Assembly: GCA_964363305.1 (NCBI GenBank)
Contig: CAYIHX010000042.1
Coordinates: 1-29,695, forward strand
Length of the DNA: 29,695 nucleotides
Direction of reading: 5' to 3'
DNA from: CAYIHX01 sp964363305
Lineage (GTDB): Bacteria; Bdellovibrionota; UBA1018
The position numbers and the translations under genes were made by a program. A model generated the notes under the pieces. It was not told where the DNA came from, did not search any database, and worked only from the letters and a program-made list of their open reading frames with translations. Positions 1 through 8,591 of the stretch are shown here, in pieces. Position 1 is the first letter of the stretch. Each line of letters starts with the position of its first letter.

Positions 1-97
1 GCTCGCGAGAGTCGGTGCCTTCTCCTTCCCGCCCCCCTCCCCAGGACGTTGCTTGCGAACTTTGACCGCGATAATCGAGCGTGCTAGCCCGGGGCGC

Positions 98-973
98 ATG
101 TCGGTTCAGCCTGCTGCTCCTCAGAAACGCATTGACCGCCGGGCCCTTCTCAGAAAAAAATCGCTCGGCGAACGCCTCACCATGCTCACCGCCTACGATG
201 CCGTGACAGCCGCCCTGCTTGATCGCGCCGGAGTCGAGCTTATTCTCGTCGGCGACAGCCTCGGCAACGTCGTGCTCGGCCACGAGACGACGCTGCCCGT
301 CACGCTGGAGGCCATGCTCCACCACACCGGAGCCGTCGTGCGCGGCACTTCGCACGCGTTTATCGTCATGGATCTCCCGTTCGGCTCCGCCTCCGACCCC
401 GAAACCGCGCTGCAATCCGCGATTCGGGCGCTCAAAGAAACCGGCTGCCAGGCCGTGAAGATCGAGGGCGGAATACCGGCCATTCCGACCGTCCGACGGC
501 TCGTTGAACAGGGCATCCCCGTGATGGCGCATATCGGGCTGACTCCGCAATCGATTCATCAGCTCGGCGGCTACTACAAGCACGGCAAGACGGAGGCCGA
601 GGTCGAAGATCTGGTCCAGGCCGCCTGCGGGCTCGAACAAGCGGGCGCGTTCGCCCTCGTGCTGGAGATGGTGGTCCCGGAAGTCGCCGCGCGGATCACG
701 GAAGAACTGACCATTCCGACGATCGGCATCGGCGCCGGCGCAAACTGCGACGGCCAAGTGCTCGTCATCAACGATCTGATCGGCCTGGGCCTTCAGCCTC
801 CGCCGAGCTTCGCGCGACCGAGGGCCAACGTCGCTTCGATCATCCAAGAAGCGGCAGCCGCCTGGATCGCCGACGTTCGTTCCGGCGCGGAGCCCTCCTC
901 CGGCCTCACCCGGGGACCGCCCCTGACGGATCGATCGGGACATCCTCACGCCCTTCCCAGCATCGGAGAGTAG
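98..973 (+). CDS. panB: 3-methyl-2-oxobutanoate hydroxymethyltransferase (PanB)
   Basis: Cytoplasmic enzyme that transfers a hydroxymethyl group from 5,10-methylene-THF to 2-oxoisovalerate, giving ketopantoate, the first committed step of pantothenate synthesis. Family motifs are in order: TAYDA (residues 31-35), VGDSLG (51-56, Mg2+ site), MDLPFG (91-96), KIEGG (121-125), HIGLTPQ (145-151), the catalytic Glu in LVLEM near 190, and IPTIGIGAG (206-214). The open frame reaches back to a TTG at 53, but homology begins at the ATG at 98 (291 aa), so I use that start. The last ~40 residues are low-complexity and longer than in E. coli PanB (264 aa). It is the first gene of a four-gene CoA operon; the next gene starts 4 bp after its stop. 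Confidence 0.95.
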   Translation: MSVQPAAPQKRIDRRALLRKKSLGERLTMLTAYDAVTAALLDRAGVELILVGDSLGNVVLGHETTLPVTLEAMLHHTGAVVRGTSHAFIVMDLPFGSASDPETALQSAIRALKETGCQAVKIEGGIPAIPTVRRLVEQGIPVMAHIGLTPQSIHQLGGYYKHGKTEAEVEDLVQAACGLEQAGAFALVLEMVVPEVAARITEELTIPTIGIGAGANCDGQVLVINDLIGLGLQPPPSFARPRANVASIIQEAAAAWIADVRSGAEPSSGLTRGPPLTDRSGHPHALPSIGE

Positions 974-977
974 GCCC

Positions 978-1775
978 ATGCAACGCTGGCTTCTGCTCGA
1001 CATCGGCAACACGCAAACAGTTGCCGCCATCGCCCGCCCCGGCGCCTCCTCTGGAGATTTTCTCCGCACGATCCGGTTTCGCACCGACCCCTCGGTGACT
1101 GCGGATGAGTATCGCCTCACGATCGTGCAGCTGCTTTTGACTCCCCGAGGGGCCGTCACCGACGGCCTAGGCGCCCTGCCTTCGATTTCACGCGTGATCG
1201 TGTCTTCGGTCGTCCCGGCTCTCGAGCCAGCCGTGCGCGAAGCCTTCGCTGAAACACCGCTCCTCTTCGTCACGCACGAAGCTAAGCGGGATTTCGATCT
1301 CGACCTGCCGGTCCCGTCCAGTCTCGGCGCGGATCGCCTGGCGAACGCGGCCGGCGCCCGCGTGCTCGCGCCCGCGCCCTATCTGATCGTCGACGCCGGC
1401 ACGGCCACCACCTTCTGCGTGATCGATGCCCGGCCGGCCTATATCGGCGGCGCCATCGCACCCGGCCTGGAAATCGGTTTTCGCGCACTCGCCGCCCGGG
1501 CCGCCAAACTTTTCGCCGTCGAACTCAAAGCGCCCGCCTCTTCAATCGGCAACACGACGGAGACTCAGATTCAGAGCGGCGTCGTGCTCGCCTACGAGTC
1601 CCTCATCGAAAGCATGGCTGATCGCCTGGCACGCGATGCCGGCGACTCGCTTCACGACGCCACCTGGTTTGCCACTGGCGGCTGCGCGCACTACCTCAGA
1701 CTGTCGGCGCGTTTTCGCCTCGAGCCGCGCCTGACGCTGATCGGCCTGCAACGCTACGGGGAGCTGAACCCGTGA
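978..1775 (+). CDS. coaX: Type III pantothenate kinase (CoaX)
   Basis: Phosphorylates pantothenate to 4'-phosphopantothenate, the first step of CoA synthesis from pantothenate. It belongs to the ASKHA-fold type III kinases, which are unrelated to CoaA and generally not feedback-inhibited by CoA. Motifs: DIGNT (residues 8-12, phosphate loop), VSSVVPAL (76-82), GADRL (117-121), DAGTATT (139-145) and GGAIAPG (157-163). The length of 265 aa is normal. An ATG start follows a GGAGAG ribosome site located in the end of panB. The stop overlaps the GTG start of coaBC by 4 bp (GTGA), which suggests translational coupling. Confidence 0.95.
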   Translation: MQRWLLLDIGNTQTVAAIARPGASSGDFLRTIRFRTDPSVTADEYRLTIVQLLLTPRGAVTDGLGALPSISRVIVSSVVPALEPAVREAFAETPLLFVTHEAKRDFDLDLPVPSSLGADRLANAAGARVLAPAPYLIVDAGTATTFCVIDARPAYIGGAIAPGLEIGFRALAARAAKLFAVELKAPASSIGNTTETQIQSGVVLAYESLIESMADRLARDAGDSLHDATWFATGGCAHYLRLSARFRLEPRLTLIGLQRYGELNP

Positions 1776-3028
1776 AGCGCGTCCTTCTTTGTATTTCTGG
1801 CAGCATCGCCGCCTACAAGGCGGCCGACCTCGTTTCCGCGCTCACGAAGGAGGGTATCGAGGTGCAGTGCCTCCTGACGGAAAGCGCCCGGTCATTCGTC
1901 ACGCCGCTGGTGCTCGAAACGCTGAGCGGACGGCCGGTGCAATCGCGCCTCTGGGGTAAAGAAATCTCCGGCACCGAGCATATTCGCCTCGCGCGCTGGC
2001 CTGATCTCGTGGTCTTCGCGCCCGCGACTGCTCACCTCATCGCTCGCCTCTCGCTCGGCCTCGCGGACGATCTCATCACCACCGTAGCGCTCGCCACTCG
2101 TGCGCCCTTTCTCATCGCGCCCGCCATGAACACGGCCATGTGGGAGAACCCCCGCACGCAGCGCCATGTGACGGAGCTGCGTGACGCGGGCGCGCGCTTC
2201 GTCGCACCCGCGAGCGGCGTGCTCGCGTGCGGCGAAGAGGGCGCGGGCAAGCTCGCTTCCGTCGAAGAGATCGTCGCGGCGATCCGCGAATGCTCCGACC
2301 GAGACGACCGCGCCGCGCTCGCCGCAAAGGATATCCGAATCAGAGAGCCGCTCACTCCTTCCGCCCGCCTCCTCATCACCGCCGGACCGACGATCTCTCG
2401 CATCGACGCCGTGAGGTACATCACCAATCCATCCACCGGAAAGATGGGCCTCGCCCTGGCGCAGGCCGCTTTAGAATCAGGCTGGAGCGTCACGCTGCTT
2501 CTAGGAAGAGACAAGGGAGTCGCGGAGCCGACCGACGCGATGCTCCGCCATCCGGGCTTCGAGCTCGTCCGAGTCGAGACGGCTGAAGAGATGGCGGCCC
2601 TGGCACTGGTGCGTTTGCCGGATTGTCGCGGCGTGATCGCGACGGCCGCGGTCCTCGACTACCGGGTCGGATCGCCCGTGCTCGGGAAAAAGAAGCGGGG
2701 CGAGGCGAGCCTGCTGCTCGAACTGATTCCTTCGGTCGACGTGCTGAAAACACTGCGCGCCCACGGCCATCCGGGGCAGTTTTTCTTTGGCTTCGCGGCG
2801 GAGACGGACGATGAGCTGGAGAACGCGAAGGCGAAGCTCGCGGGCAAAAATCTCGACCTGCTCTTCGTGAATCGTGTCGCCCGGGAAGATCGGCCCGCCT
2901 CGACCGGCTTCGGCGGCGATCAAAACGCCGGGACGCTGCTTAAGCGTGGCGCGGAGCCGATTTCGTTCGGCCTGACTTCAAAACTCGACCTCGCGCGCCG
3001 CCTTCTGCAAGAGGTGCCCCCTCCGTGA
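1772..3028 (+). CDS. coaBC: Bifunctional phosphopantothenoylcysteine decarboxylase / phosphopantothenate-cysteine ligase (CoaBC)
   Basis: Joins cysteine to phosphopantothenate and then decarboxylates the product to 4'-phosphopantetheine. The N-terminal flavoprotein half (CoaC, about 1-190) shows SGSIAAYKA (9-17), the active-site His of EHIRL near 70, PAMNTAMWENP (117-127) and the ACGEEGAGKL flap (152-161). The CoaB half (about 198-418) shows TAGPTISRIDAVRYITN (203-219), STGKMG (221-226), AAVLDYR (292-298), the KKK near 306-308 and FAAET (341-345). The length of 418 aa fits the fused family. GTG start inside the end of coaX; its own TGA overlaps the GTG of panC. Confidence 0.95.
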   Translation: MKRVLLCISGSIAAYKAADLVSALTKEGIEVQCLLTESARSFVTPLVLETLSGRPVQSRLWGKEISGTEHIRLARWPDLVVFAPATAHLIARLSLGLADDLITTVALATRAPFLIAPAMNTAMWENPRTQRHVTELRDAGARFVAPASGVLACGEEGAGKLASVEEIVAAIRECSDRDDRAALAAKDIRIREPLTPSARLLITAGPTISRIDAVRYITNPSTGKMGLALAQAALESGWSVTLLLGRDKGVAEPTDAMLRHPGFELVRVETAEEMAALALVRLPDCRGVIATAAVLDYRVGSPVLGKKKRGEASLLLELIPSVDVLKTLRAHGHPGQFFFGFAAETDDELENAKAKLAGKNLDLLFVNRVAREDRPASTGFGGDQNAGTLLKRGAEPISFGLTSKLDLARRLLQEVPPP

Positions 3029-3888
3029 AAATCCTCCGAACCCGCGCGGACCTCCGCCTCTGGCGCCTCGCGCTCGGTACTCGCAGCGTCGGTTTCGTGC
3101 CGACGATGGGCGCGCTGCACGAAGGTCACCTTCGACTGGTTCGCCAGGCGCGCGCCGAGAACGAAGTCGTGATCGCGAGCGTGTTCGTGAATCCGCTTCA
3201 GTTCGGACCGCACGAAGACATGGCGCAATATCCGCGTCCCTTCGAGCGCGACTGCGAACTCCTCCAGGGGGAGAAAGTCGACGCGCTCTTCGCGCCCTCG
3301 CCTGAAGAGATGTACCCGGAGGATCGCTCCGTCATCGTCGCTGAATCGTCCGTCAGCCGTGACCTCTGCGGCGCCGCGCGCCCGGGCCACTTCGACGGCG
3401 TGTGCACGGTCGTGCTCAAGCTCTTCCACCTCGTGCAACCCGAGCGCGCCTATTTCGGCGAGAAGGATGCGCAACAGCTGCGCGTCATCGAGCGCATGGT
3501 GCGCGACCTCGACGTGCCCGTCGCGATTGTGCGAGTGCCCACCGTGCGCGAACCCGACGGGCTGGCACTGAGTTCACGCAACGCCTACCTGACGCCGCCC
3601 GAGCGCGCCGTCGCGCCACTGATCTACCGAAGCCTGGAAGCGGTCCGCGCCCAACATGCGCAGGGCGAGACGCGCGTCTCGGTACTCGAAGCGGTCGGCC
3701 GCTCAGGGCTTGAACGCGCGGCGCTTTCCGCGCCGACCCTCCGCGTGCAGTACTGGGAAATTCGCCACGGCAAAACGCTGCGGAAATTTCCGCACGACAC
3801 CGTTCCCCACGGTGCGCCCGCGCTCGCACTCGTCGCGGCCTACCTCGGCGCGACACGCCTCATCGACAACCTCGAGCTGGGCCGATAG
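3025..3888 (+). CDS. panC: Pantothenate synthetase (PanC)
   Basis: ATP-dependent condensation of pantoate with beta-alanine to form pantothenate, via a pantoyl-adenylate. Motifs: PTMGALHEGH (residues 26-35, class I HIGH-like signature), FVNPLQF (54-60), RPGHFDGVCTVV (119-130), FGEKDAQQ (144-151) and REPDGLALSSRN (175-186, KMSKS-equivalent loop). The 287 aa length is typical. The GTG start overlaps the coaBC stop by 4 bp. Last gene of the operon. panD (beta-alanine supply), a ketopantoate reductase, coaD and coaE are not in the window and must be elsewhere, or replaced, in the genome. Confidence 0.95.
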   Translation: MKILRTRADLRLWRLALGTRSVGFVPTMGALHEGHLRLVRQARAENEVVIASVFVNPLQFGPHEDMAQYPRPFERDCELLQGEKVDALFAPSPEEMYPEDRSVIVAESSVSRDLCGAARPGHFDGVCTVVLKLFHLVQPERAYFGEKDAQQLRVIERMVRDLDVPVAIVRVPTVREPDGLALSSRNAYLTPPERAVAPLIYRSLEAVRAQHAQGETRVSVLEAVGRSGLERAALSAPTLRVQYWEIRHGKTLRKFPHDTVPHGAPALALVAAYLGATRLIDNLELGR

Positions 3889-3941
3889 TCCGGGCGCGGT
3901 TACACCAGGCCCCTCACTAGAAGGCGGCTGCGCGTCAGCAG

Positions 3942-4034
3942 GGACTCACAACCCCGAAAGTCGCAAATTGCGACTTGGGAGGGCGTGAAGGGGCTTCACA
4001 GGCGCGAAAGTGCTCGAATGCGACTTTCGGAACG
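3942..4034. repeat. Double-hairpin repeat, copy 1 (inverted relative to 9432-9523)
   Basis: About 92 bp containing two stem-loops. One is around 3955-3977 (AAGTCGCA / TGCGACTT). The other is around 4005-4029 (CGAAAGT / ACTTTCG arms). The reverse complement aligns closely along its whole length with 9432-9523. It lies downstream of panC and downstream of the convergent 4110-7295 gene. No protein product seen. It could act as a transcription-end structure, a dispersed intergenic repeat, or the boundary of the island. Confidence 0.75.
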
Positions 4035-4109
4035 GTGAATCTTGGTAGAGCCTTTTCCATCAATTGCTTTAAACATATCCGAATTCCCCGAAAATCTCGC
4101 ACGCTCTTC

Positions 4110-7100
4110 TTAGAGAATAGAGACCACCGCTTTAAGCGTTGCGCCAAGAGTCGGGCAGGATCTCGCAGCAGTGGCCCTAGAAACTCCTGCGTTTGAGACA
4201 GCGAACCATTCGCCAATAGTTTCAGAATTCAAGTTGGCGAGTAGACTATCCATCGCAGAATAAAGCCTGCGTGTTGAGTCGACAAGTTCGGCGTTTCCAA
4301 AGGAAAGAAGCGACGCAGGTGCGTGGGGATCTCGTTCTAACCTCCTGGTCACCTCAATCAAGCGATCCTTCTGCCTTGCGATCACTAACTGAAGATGCGT
4401 TACGGCATCTGCCGGTGTACGAGCGGGACTGGCTATCGGAGCGGCCAAAGTCTCGAGCAACCGAAGATCAAACTCCTCTAAGCTAATATCGGCGCGCAGC
4501 CACGCCCCGAAACTCTCGGAGAGCCGAAGAGCAACTGATGAGGGATCGCTCCGGTCCACGGGCAGGGCCGCACGTCCCCCGATCCGTCGTATTTCAGACA
4601 TCGTTTCAATATGAGCGGACCGGGCTGCGGACAAACCCTGAATTCGGCTCCGAACACTACTCAAATGATTCGCCGAAAGCCGTGGCTGGCCAGGAGTATC
4701 CCGTGTTAGCGGCATTGCGGCGTTTTTGAGTCCAACTCGTTCGGCAATCGTGCGTCGAACGACGGGGGTCGCGTCGATAGGGAGCCTCTCGCCATCGTCA
4801 AACGTAAGCTCCGTTCGCGCGTGATGGTTTCGTCCTCGGACGATCCCGTTTGCCGAATCTGAGAGGTTAAAACCTACTCTCCCCACCGCCCGAACACCCG
4901 TTGTCCCTTCGAAAATAAAATTGAGCGCTTGGGTGAAAAATCGCTCCGCCGGCCCACAGGTCATACATGGACGGCCTTCTTCATTGAGAAAAGGAGAAAA
5001 CTGTCGGATGGGATTCTCTGGATCTAAGCCCCCTTCTTGAGTATTTCCGAAAGTGGGGATGCCCTCTTCCTTAAATACACCTTGTAAATCAAACACAGAA
5101 ATCCGTCGCGAGGGTGTGGCACTGCGGACCAAGCCGTCAACTCGATCGGCTAAGGGGCGAAAGCCTGCTTCCCTGAGATGCGCAGATAGAGCCAGAAGTC
5201 GGTCCGGATTTAGATTTTGAACAGAGTTCGGCAAATGAGCGCGCGCCCTTCCGGGGCGCGCTGGAGGGATAAAGTGAGCAGCAAATTCAAATTGGTGAGA
5301 GAAAGGTGGCTTTGCAGAGAGGCGAATAAAAACTGCTCGTCCGTCGAGGCTCTCTAGAACAGTATAGTCCGTCCCCCGTTTCAACGTCTGCCTCGTTCCT
5401 TCTTCGGTGATCTGGGTCAGCTCAACTTGACTGAGCCGCTGCGCGTGAGGAGTGGGGACTGCGATGTCCAACGAAGCAGGGTAAAAAGGCTCGACCGAAC
5501 TGATCGATACGGAGTGCCGAGTTGCCAGGGCCCCAGGTACGAGATCAGGGAGTACGCGAGTTCGCTCGGTTTCCAACTCTTCTGCCTCAATCATGTCGAG
5601 AAAACGGGTTTCACCTCGAACGAGATAGAGAGGTCGATCTGAACCAATGCCTCCAGCATTGGTCGCGCGATTGGTTCGCCTGGACGGTTTCCCAAGCTGG
5701 GCGTTCGCGCCGCGGTTTAAACCACCAGAACCGGAGGAAGGGGATGTCCTACGAAATCGAGACGTGACTCGATCCCAAAATGAAGGCGCAGCCTGAGTCT
5801 GTGCGAGCATCGGTCTACGATACTCACGATCGACGAGTTCATTCAAAGAAGGGTAACTCTGAAAGCCTCCGTGCCCCACTGCTGCCCGTGTAATTAGAGC
5901 TTCAAGGCCCGGCCTATCCAAATTTGCTTGGCGCGCTCGCGATAGCCGTACGATCCTTTTTCGCGTCACCGGGTTGAGTGAGGTATTCAACTCCTGACGA
6001 ATATTTTCATGACCATACAACCGAGCCAACCCACGCCGACTCATTAACCTGAGTATCTCCTTCTCCGCGCCTGCTTGAAGCCCCGTCACCTCGCCCTTTA
6101 TGACCCGATCTAAAGACCGAATTGAACTGAGTAACCACAAATCAAGGCTTCTCACCGTGGGTGCCGTTCCATTTCCTGACGCGTGGTCAAAGTGGCCTGA
6201 GGTAAAGAGACTCCCTCGGTCGACCATGAAACGCTCGCCAAGTCGGCCTGGGAACGACGGATCAAAGATATCGAGCAGAGATGGGTTCTCCCGGAACGCC
6301 TTCTTGAGAGCCGAATGATCAATAAACTCCGAGTGTGCCCCATAAAACAACCAACGGCGAGGGGGACTACCGCTGTCTTCAGTGTAAAAAAGGTGAGATT
6401 TAGTGGAGTCTGCGTCATTTGGCGCAGCAGAACCGGGAATAAGGGACACGAATGTCATTGAATCAGGAAACCGAGTTTGGATCGATCTAAAATCCAAAAC
6501 CTCGGGCTGAGCGGAGGGATGCCCAAGTATATGCCTCCCATTCCACGCATGAACCCTACTCATATCAGAGCTGCGAATGTAATTTTCGAGTTCTGGATTC
6601 AGCGGAATTCCAATAACTGAAGGGGATGCTTCGGGGAACGCGTCATACAGGACTGAAAGGCGATCCCCGGCAAGGCGTTCGCGGTCAGCCTGGAGACGGC
6701 TGCGCCACCGCCGTGCCCACGTGGCTACTCGGGAGTTGATTGACCCACGTTTTTTCTCCGCCTCAAGCTCCAATTCGAAGCGGTTGACAAGACGCGAGTA
6801 TTCAAGGCGATGCTCAGGTGAATCATCCACCGAACGGCCTGGATACCGTCGGCCAAACTCAGATCGAGCCATGGGCTCCGCTCGCAGATGGCGTTCACGA
6901 GCGGAAAGGGGCCGTGGCATTTGAAACTCCCGTCGGTAGTCCGCACGAATCTGCTCAGCTCCTTCAATTCTCAGTCCTGTAACGGAACGGATTCTCGTCA
7001 GGATTTCGTCGAAATCCGCTATGCGATGTTCGGTCTCTAATTGCTGCTGCTGAGCAGCTTCAATAAGGCGTTCACGAACCTGAGTATGACGGAGAAATTC

Positions 7101-7295
7101 TTCCCATGCTCGATCACCCCCATGGAGAGTCTCACTATTGGAAAGCCAGAAATCGCTCGTATAAAACTGAGGAGGAATTTCGATAAGTGCATCCCAAAGA
7201 ATTCGAGCGCCTGCCGATAGAGGGGGTACGGGTTCCTCGCCCCAGGCGGGAAGCCAAGCGATTGACGCGAAAATGAGGACAAGAGCCCGCTGCAT
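4110..7295 (-). CDS. Very large secreted orphan protein with a transglutaminase-like core
   Basis: No named family recognised for the 1061 aa protein. The frame opens at 7325, but I start at the ATG at 7293-7295. It is preceded by a purine-rich GAAGAAG and begins a clear signal peptide (MQRALVLIFASIAW, cleavage near residue 20). No other membrane span is obvious. Residues ~60-220 are charged and helical (Glu/Arg/Gln rich); ~500-560 are Ser/Arg/Asn-rich linker. Residues ~770-845 look like a transglutaminase/cysteine-protease core: CMTCGPAERFF (C777/C780), then HHARTEL (H825), then LPIDATP (D841). The spacing of about 45 and 16 residues and the local wording match the Cys-His-Asp triad of that superfamily. 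A beta-rich stretch (~595-690) precedes it. Base composition is visibly less GC-rich than the flanks. It stands alone with no operon partner, and an insertion element sits just upstream of its start. Role unknown; possibly a periplasmic or outer-surface peptide-bond or cross-linking enzyme. Confidence 0.8.
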   Translation of the reverse strand: MQRALVLIFASIAWLPAWGEEPVPPLSAGARILWDALIEIPPQFYTSDFWLSNSETLHGGDRAWEEFLRHTQVRERLIEAAQQQQLETEHRIADFDEILTRIRSVTGLRIEGAEQIRADYRREFQMPRPLSARERHLRAEPMARSEFGRRYPGRSVDDSPEHRLEYSRLVNRFELELEAEKKRGSINSRVATWARRWRSRLQADRERLAGDRLSVLYDAFPEASPSVIGIPLNPELENYIRSSDMSRVHAWNGRHILGHPSAQPEVLDFRSIQTRFPDSMTFVSLIPGSAAPNDADSTKSHLFYTEDSGSPPRRWLFYGAHSEFIDHSALKKAFRENPSLLDIFDPSFPGRLGERFMVDRGSLFTSGHFDHASGNGTAPTVRSLDLWLLSSIRSLDRVIKGEVTGLQAGAEKEILRLMSRRGLARLYGHENIRQELNTSLNPVTRKRIVRLSRARQANLDRPGLEALITRAAVGHGGFQSYPSLNELVDREYRRPMLAQTQAAPSFWDRVTSRFRRTSPSSGSGGLNRGANAQLGKPSRRTNRATNAGGIGSDRPLYLVRGETRFLDMIEAEELETERTRVLPDLVPGALATRHSVSISSVEPFYPASLDIAVPTPHAQRLSQVELTQITEEGTRQTLKRGTDYTVLESLDGRAVFIRLSAKPPFSHQFEFAAHFIPPARPGRARAHLPNSVQNLNPDRLLALSAHLREAGFRPLADRVDGLVRSATPSRRISVFDLQGVFKEEGIPTFGNTQEGGLDPENPIRQFSPFLNEEGRPCMTCGPAERFFTQALNFIFEGTTGVRAVGRVGFNLSDSANGIVRGRNHHARTELTFDDGERLPIDATPVVRRTIAERVGLKNAAMPLTRDTPGQPRLSANHLSSVRSRIQGLSAARSAHIETMSEIRRIGGRAALPVDRSDPSSVALRLSESFGAWLRADISLEEFDLRLLETLAAPIASPARTPADAVTHLQLVIARQKDRLIEVTRRLERDPHAPASLLSFGNAELVDSTRRLYSAMDSLLANLNSETIGEWFAVSNAGVSRATAARSCPTLGATLKAVVSIL

Positions 7296-7321
7296 CACAC
7301 TTCTTCTTCGGACCGATGCAT

Positions 7322-7337
7322 GCAATCAGTGAGACCT
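7322..7337 (+). repeat. 16 bp direct repeat (target duplication), left copy
   Basis: The 16-mer GCAATCAGTGAGACCT occurs here and, identically and in the same orientation, at 9288-9303. The two copies lie exactly outside the TGTC...GACA termini of the element at 7338-9287, which is what a target-site duplication looks like. Confidence 0.8.
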
Positions 7338-7402
7338 TGTCCCCACCACGCGATTTTGACCGGTGTTAATTACCAAGGCATTTTGACCACCTGCCCGCGT
7401 CA
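7338..7402 (+). repeat. Left terminal inverted repeat region of the insertion element
   Basis: Contains two tandem boxes, CCACGCGATTTTGACCGGT and ACCAAGGCATTTTGACCACC, separated by TTAATT, then a small CCGCGTCAAACGCGGG-like dyad. The same composite occurs inverted at 9213-9287. Confidence 0.75.
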
Positions 7403-7466
7403 AACGCGGGTTTATCTCTGATTTTTTCAACAAAAGCCTGACGTTGGAGAAACAGGGGGAAGCTGG

Positions 7467-8591
7467 GTGCTCATCATGACCGCGCAAGATCAGATCGTGC
7501 TCGATATTATCGTCAAAGTTTCAACAGGAACCATCGGCCGCAAGGAAGGCCAAGGGATTCTCAACGTCTCGGAGCGAACGCTCCGGCGTCATCTCGCAGA
7601 ATACCAAAAGAAAGGTGCGATATTTGTTCAACACGAAAACTGTAAAAATACTCCATCGAATAAATCCTCGGACGAGCTGAAGAAGCGGGTCCAAGCGCCG
7701 GTTCGTGAGAAGTACTTCGATTTCAATCTCACGCACTGTCTAGAGAAACTGGCGAGCGAGGAGAAGATCAAGATCAAGCGCGAGGTGTTTCGAAAATGGT
7801 GTCACGAGATCCACCTGGTCAAGCGCGCCCGCCGCAGAAAGTCCAAAGTCCGCTAGCAGCGGGACCGGATGCAGCAGACGGGCATCATGCTTCAGATGGA
7901 TGGATCGCCTCATCACTGGTTTGGAGGCAAGCCCTCGTGCCTGATTCCCGCCATTGATGACGCGGACAGCGACGTACCGTTTGGCGAGTTCTTTCCCGCC
8001 GAGGACACGATCTCCTGCACGCGTGTGCTCCAGCGGATCATCCAGAAGAGAGGGCTCTTTCAGATCCTGTACGTGGACCGGGCCGGGATCTTTGATGGCC
8101 CCAAACGTTCAAAATTTTCCCAGGTGAAGCGCGCGCTTCGGGAGCTGGGGATTCACATCCTCTTTGCCGGCTCGCCTGAGGCCAAGGGCCGGATCGAGCG
8201 ACTGTGGGACACGCTTCAAGGTCGGCTGGTTGCGGAGATGAGGACACACGGGATTCTCTCTTATTATACCGCCAATCACTTCCTGCAAGAGCAGTTTTTA
8301 CCGGCGGAATGGGCTGAAAATTTAAAGTCATTCCGGCCAACCCGCAAAGCGCCTACCGTCTCTTGCCTGCCAGAATTGATCTGAAAGAAATTTTTTTGCA
8401 TCAAGGAGCACCGAGGCGTCAAACGCGATCATACACTCAGCTGGAACAACGAGATCTACCGAATCGAGTCGGAGTTCAAGCACTCCATCTATAAGCAGAA
8501 GATTGTCTATAAGCAGAAGATCGAGATCAGGACTTACCAGGATCTGAGTTGGAAGGCGTTCTTCGCGGGAAAAGAGATTGCATTATCGCTC
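7467..8591 (+). pseudogene. IS1202-family (ISNCY) transposase, inactivated
   Basis: The N-terminal part (GTG at 7467 or ATG at 7476) is a helix-turn-helix domain (SERTLRRHLAEYQKKGA) plus KYFDFNLTHCLEKLA and the RRRKSKVR tail. An in-frame TAG follows at 7854-7856. The same frame then resumes with the DDE core: LQMDGSPHHWF (first Asp), YVDRAGIF (second Asp) and GSPEAKGRIERLWDTLQ (catalytic Glu). The frame slips at about 8318: the +1 frame reads FKVIPANPQSAYR and LPARIDLKEIF. It returns to the original frame at a run of seven T (8391-8397), giving FCIKEHRGVKRDHTLSW and EIYRIE. An 18 bp tandem duplication (8489-8524) adds six residues. Stop, two compensating shifts and duplication make this a pseudogene, although each exon-like piece is still readable. 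Confidence 0.85.

Noticed and set aside
62..90. TTGACC with TAGCCC 17 bp downstream before panB, as promoter
   Set aside because: The -10 match is poor and the upstream gene context is outside the window.
53..97. TTG start adding 15 residues to PanB
   Set aside because: The added residues do not resemble the family and an ATG at 98 fits the usual N-terminus.
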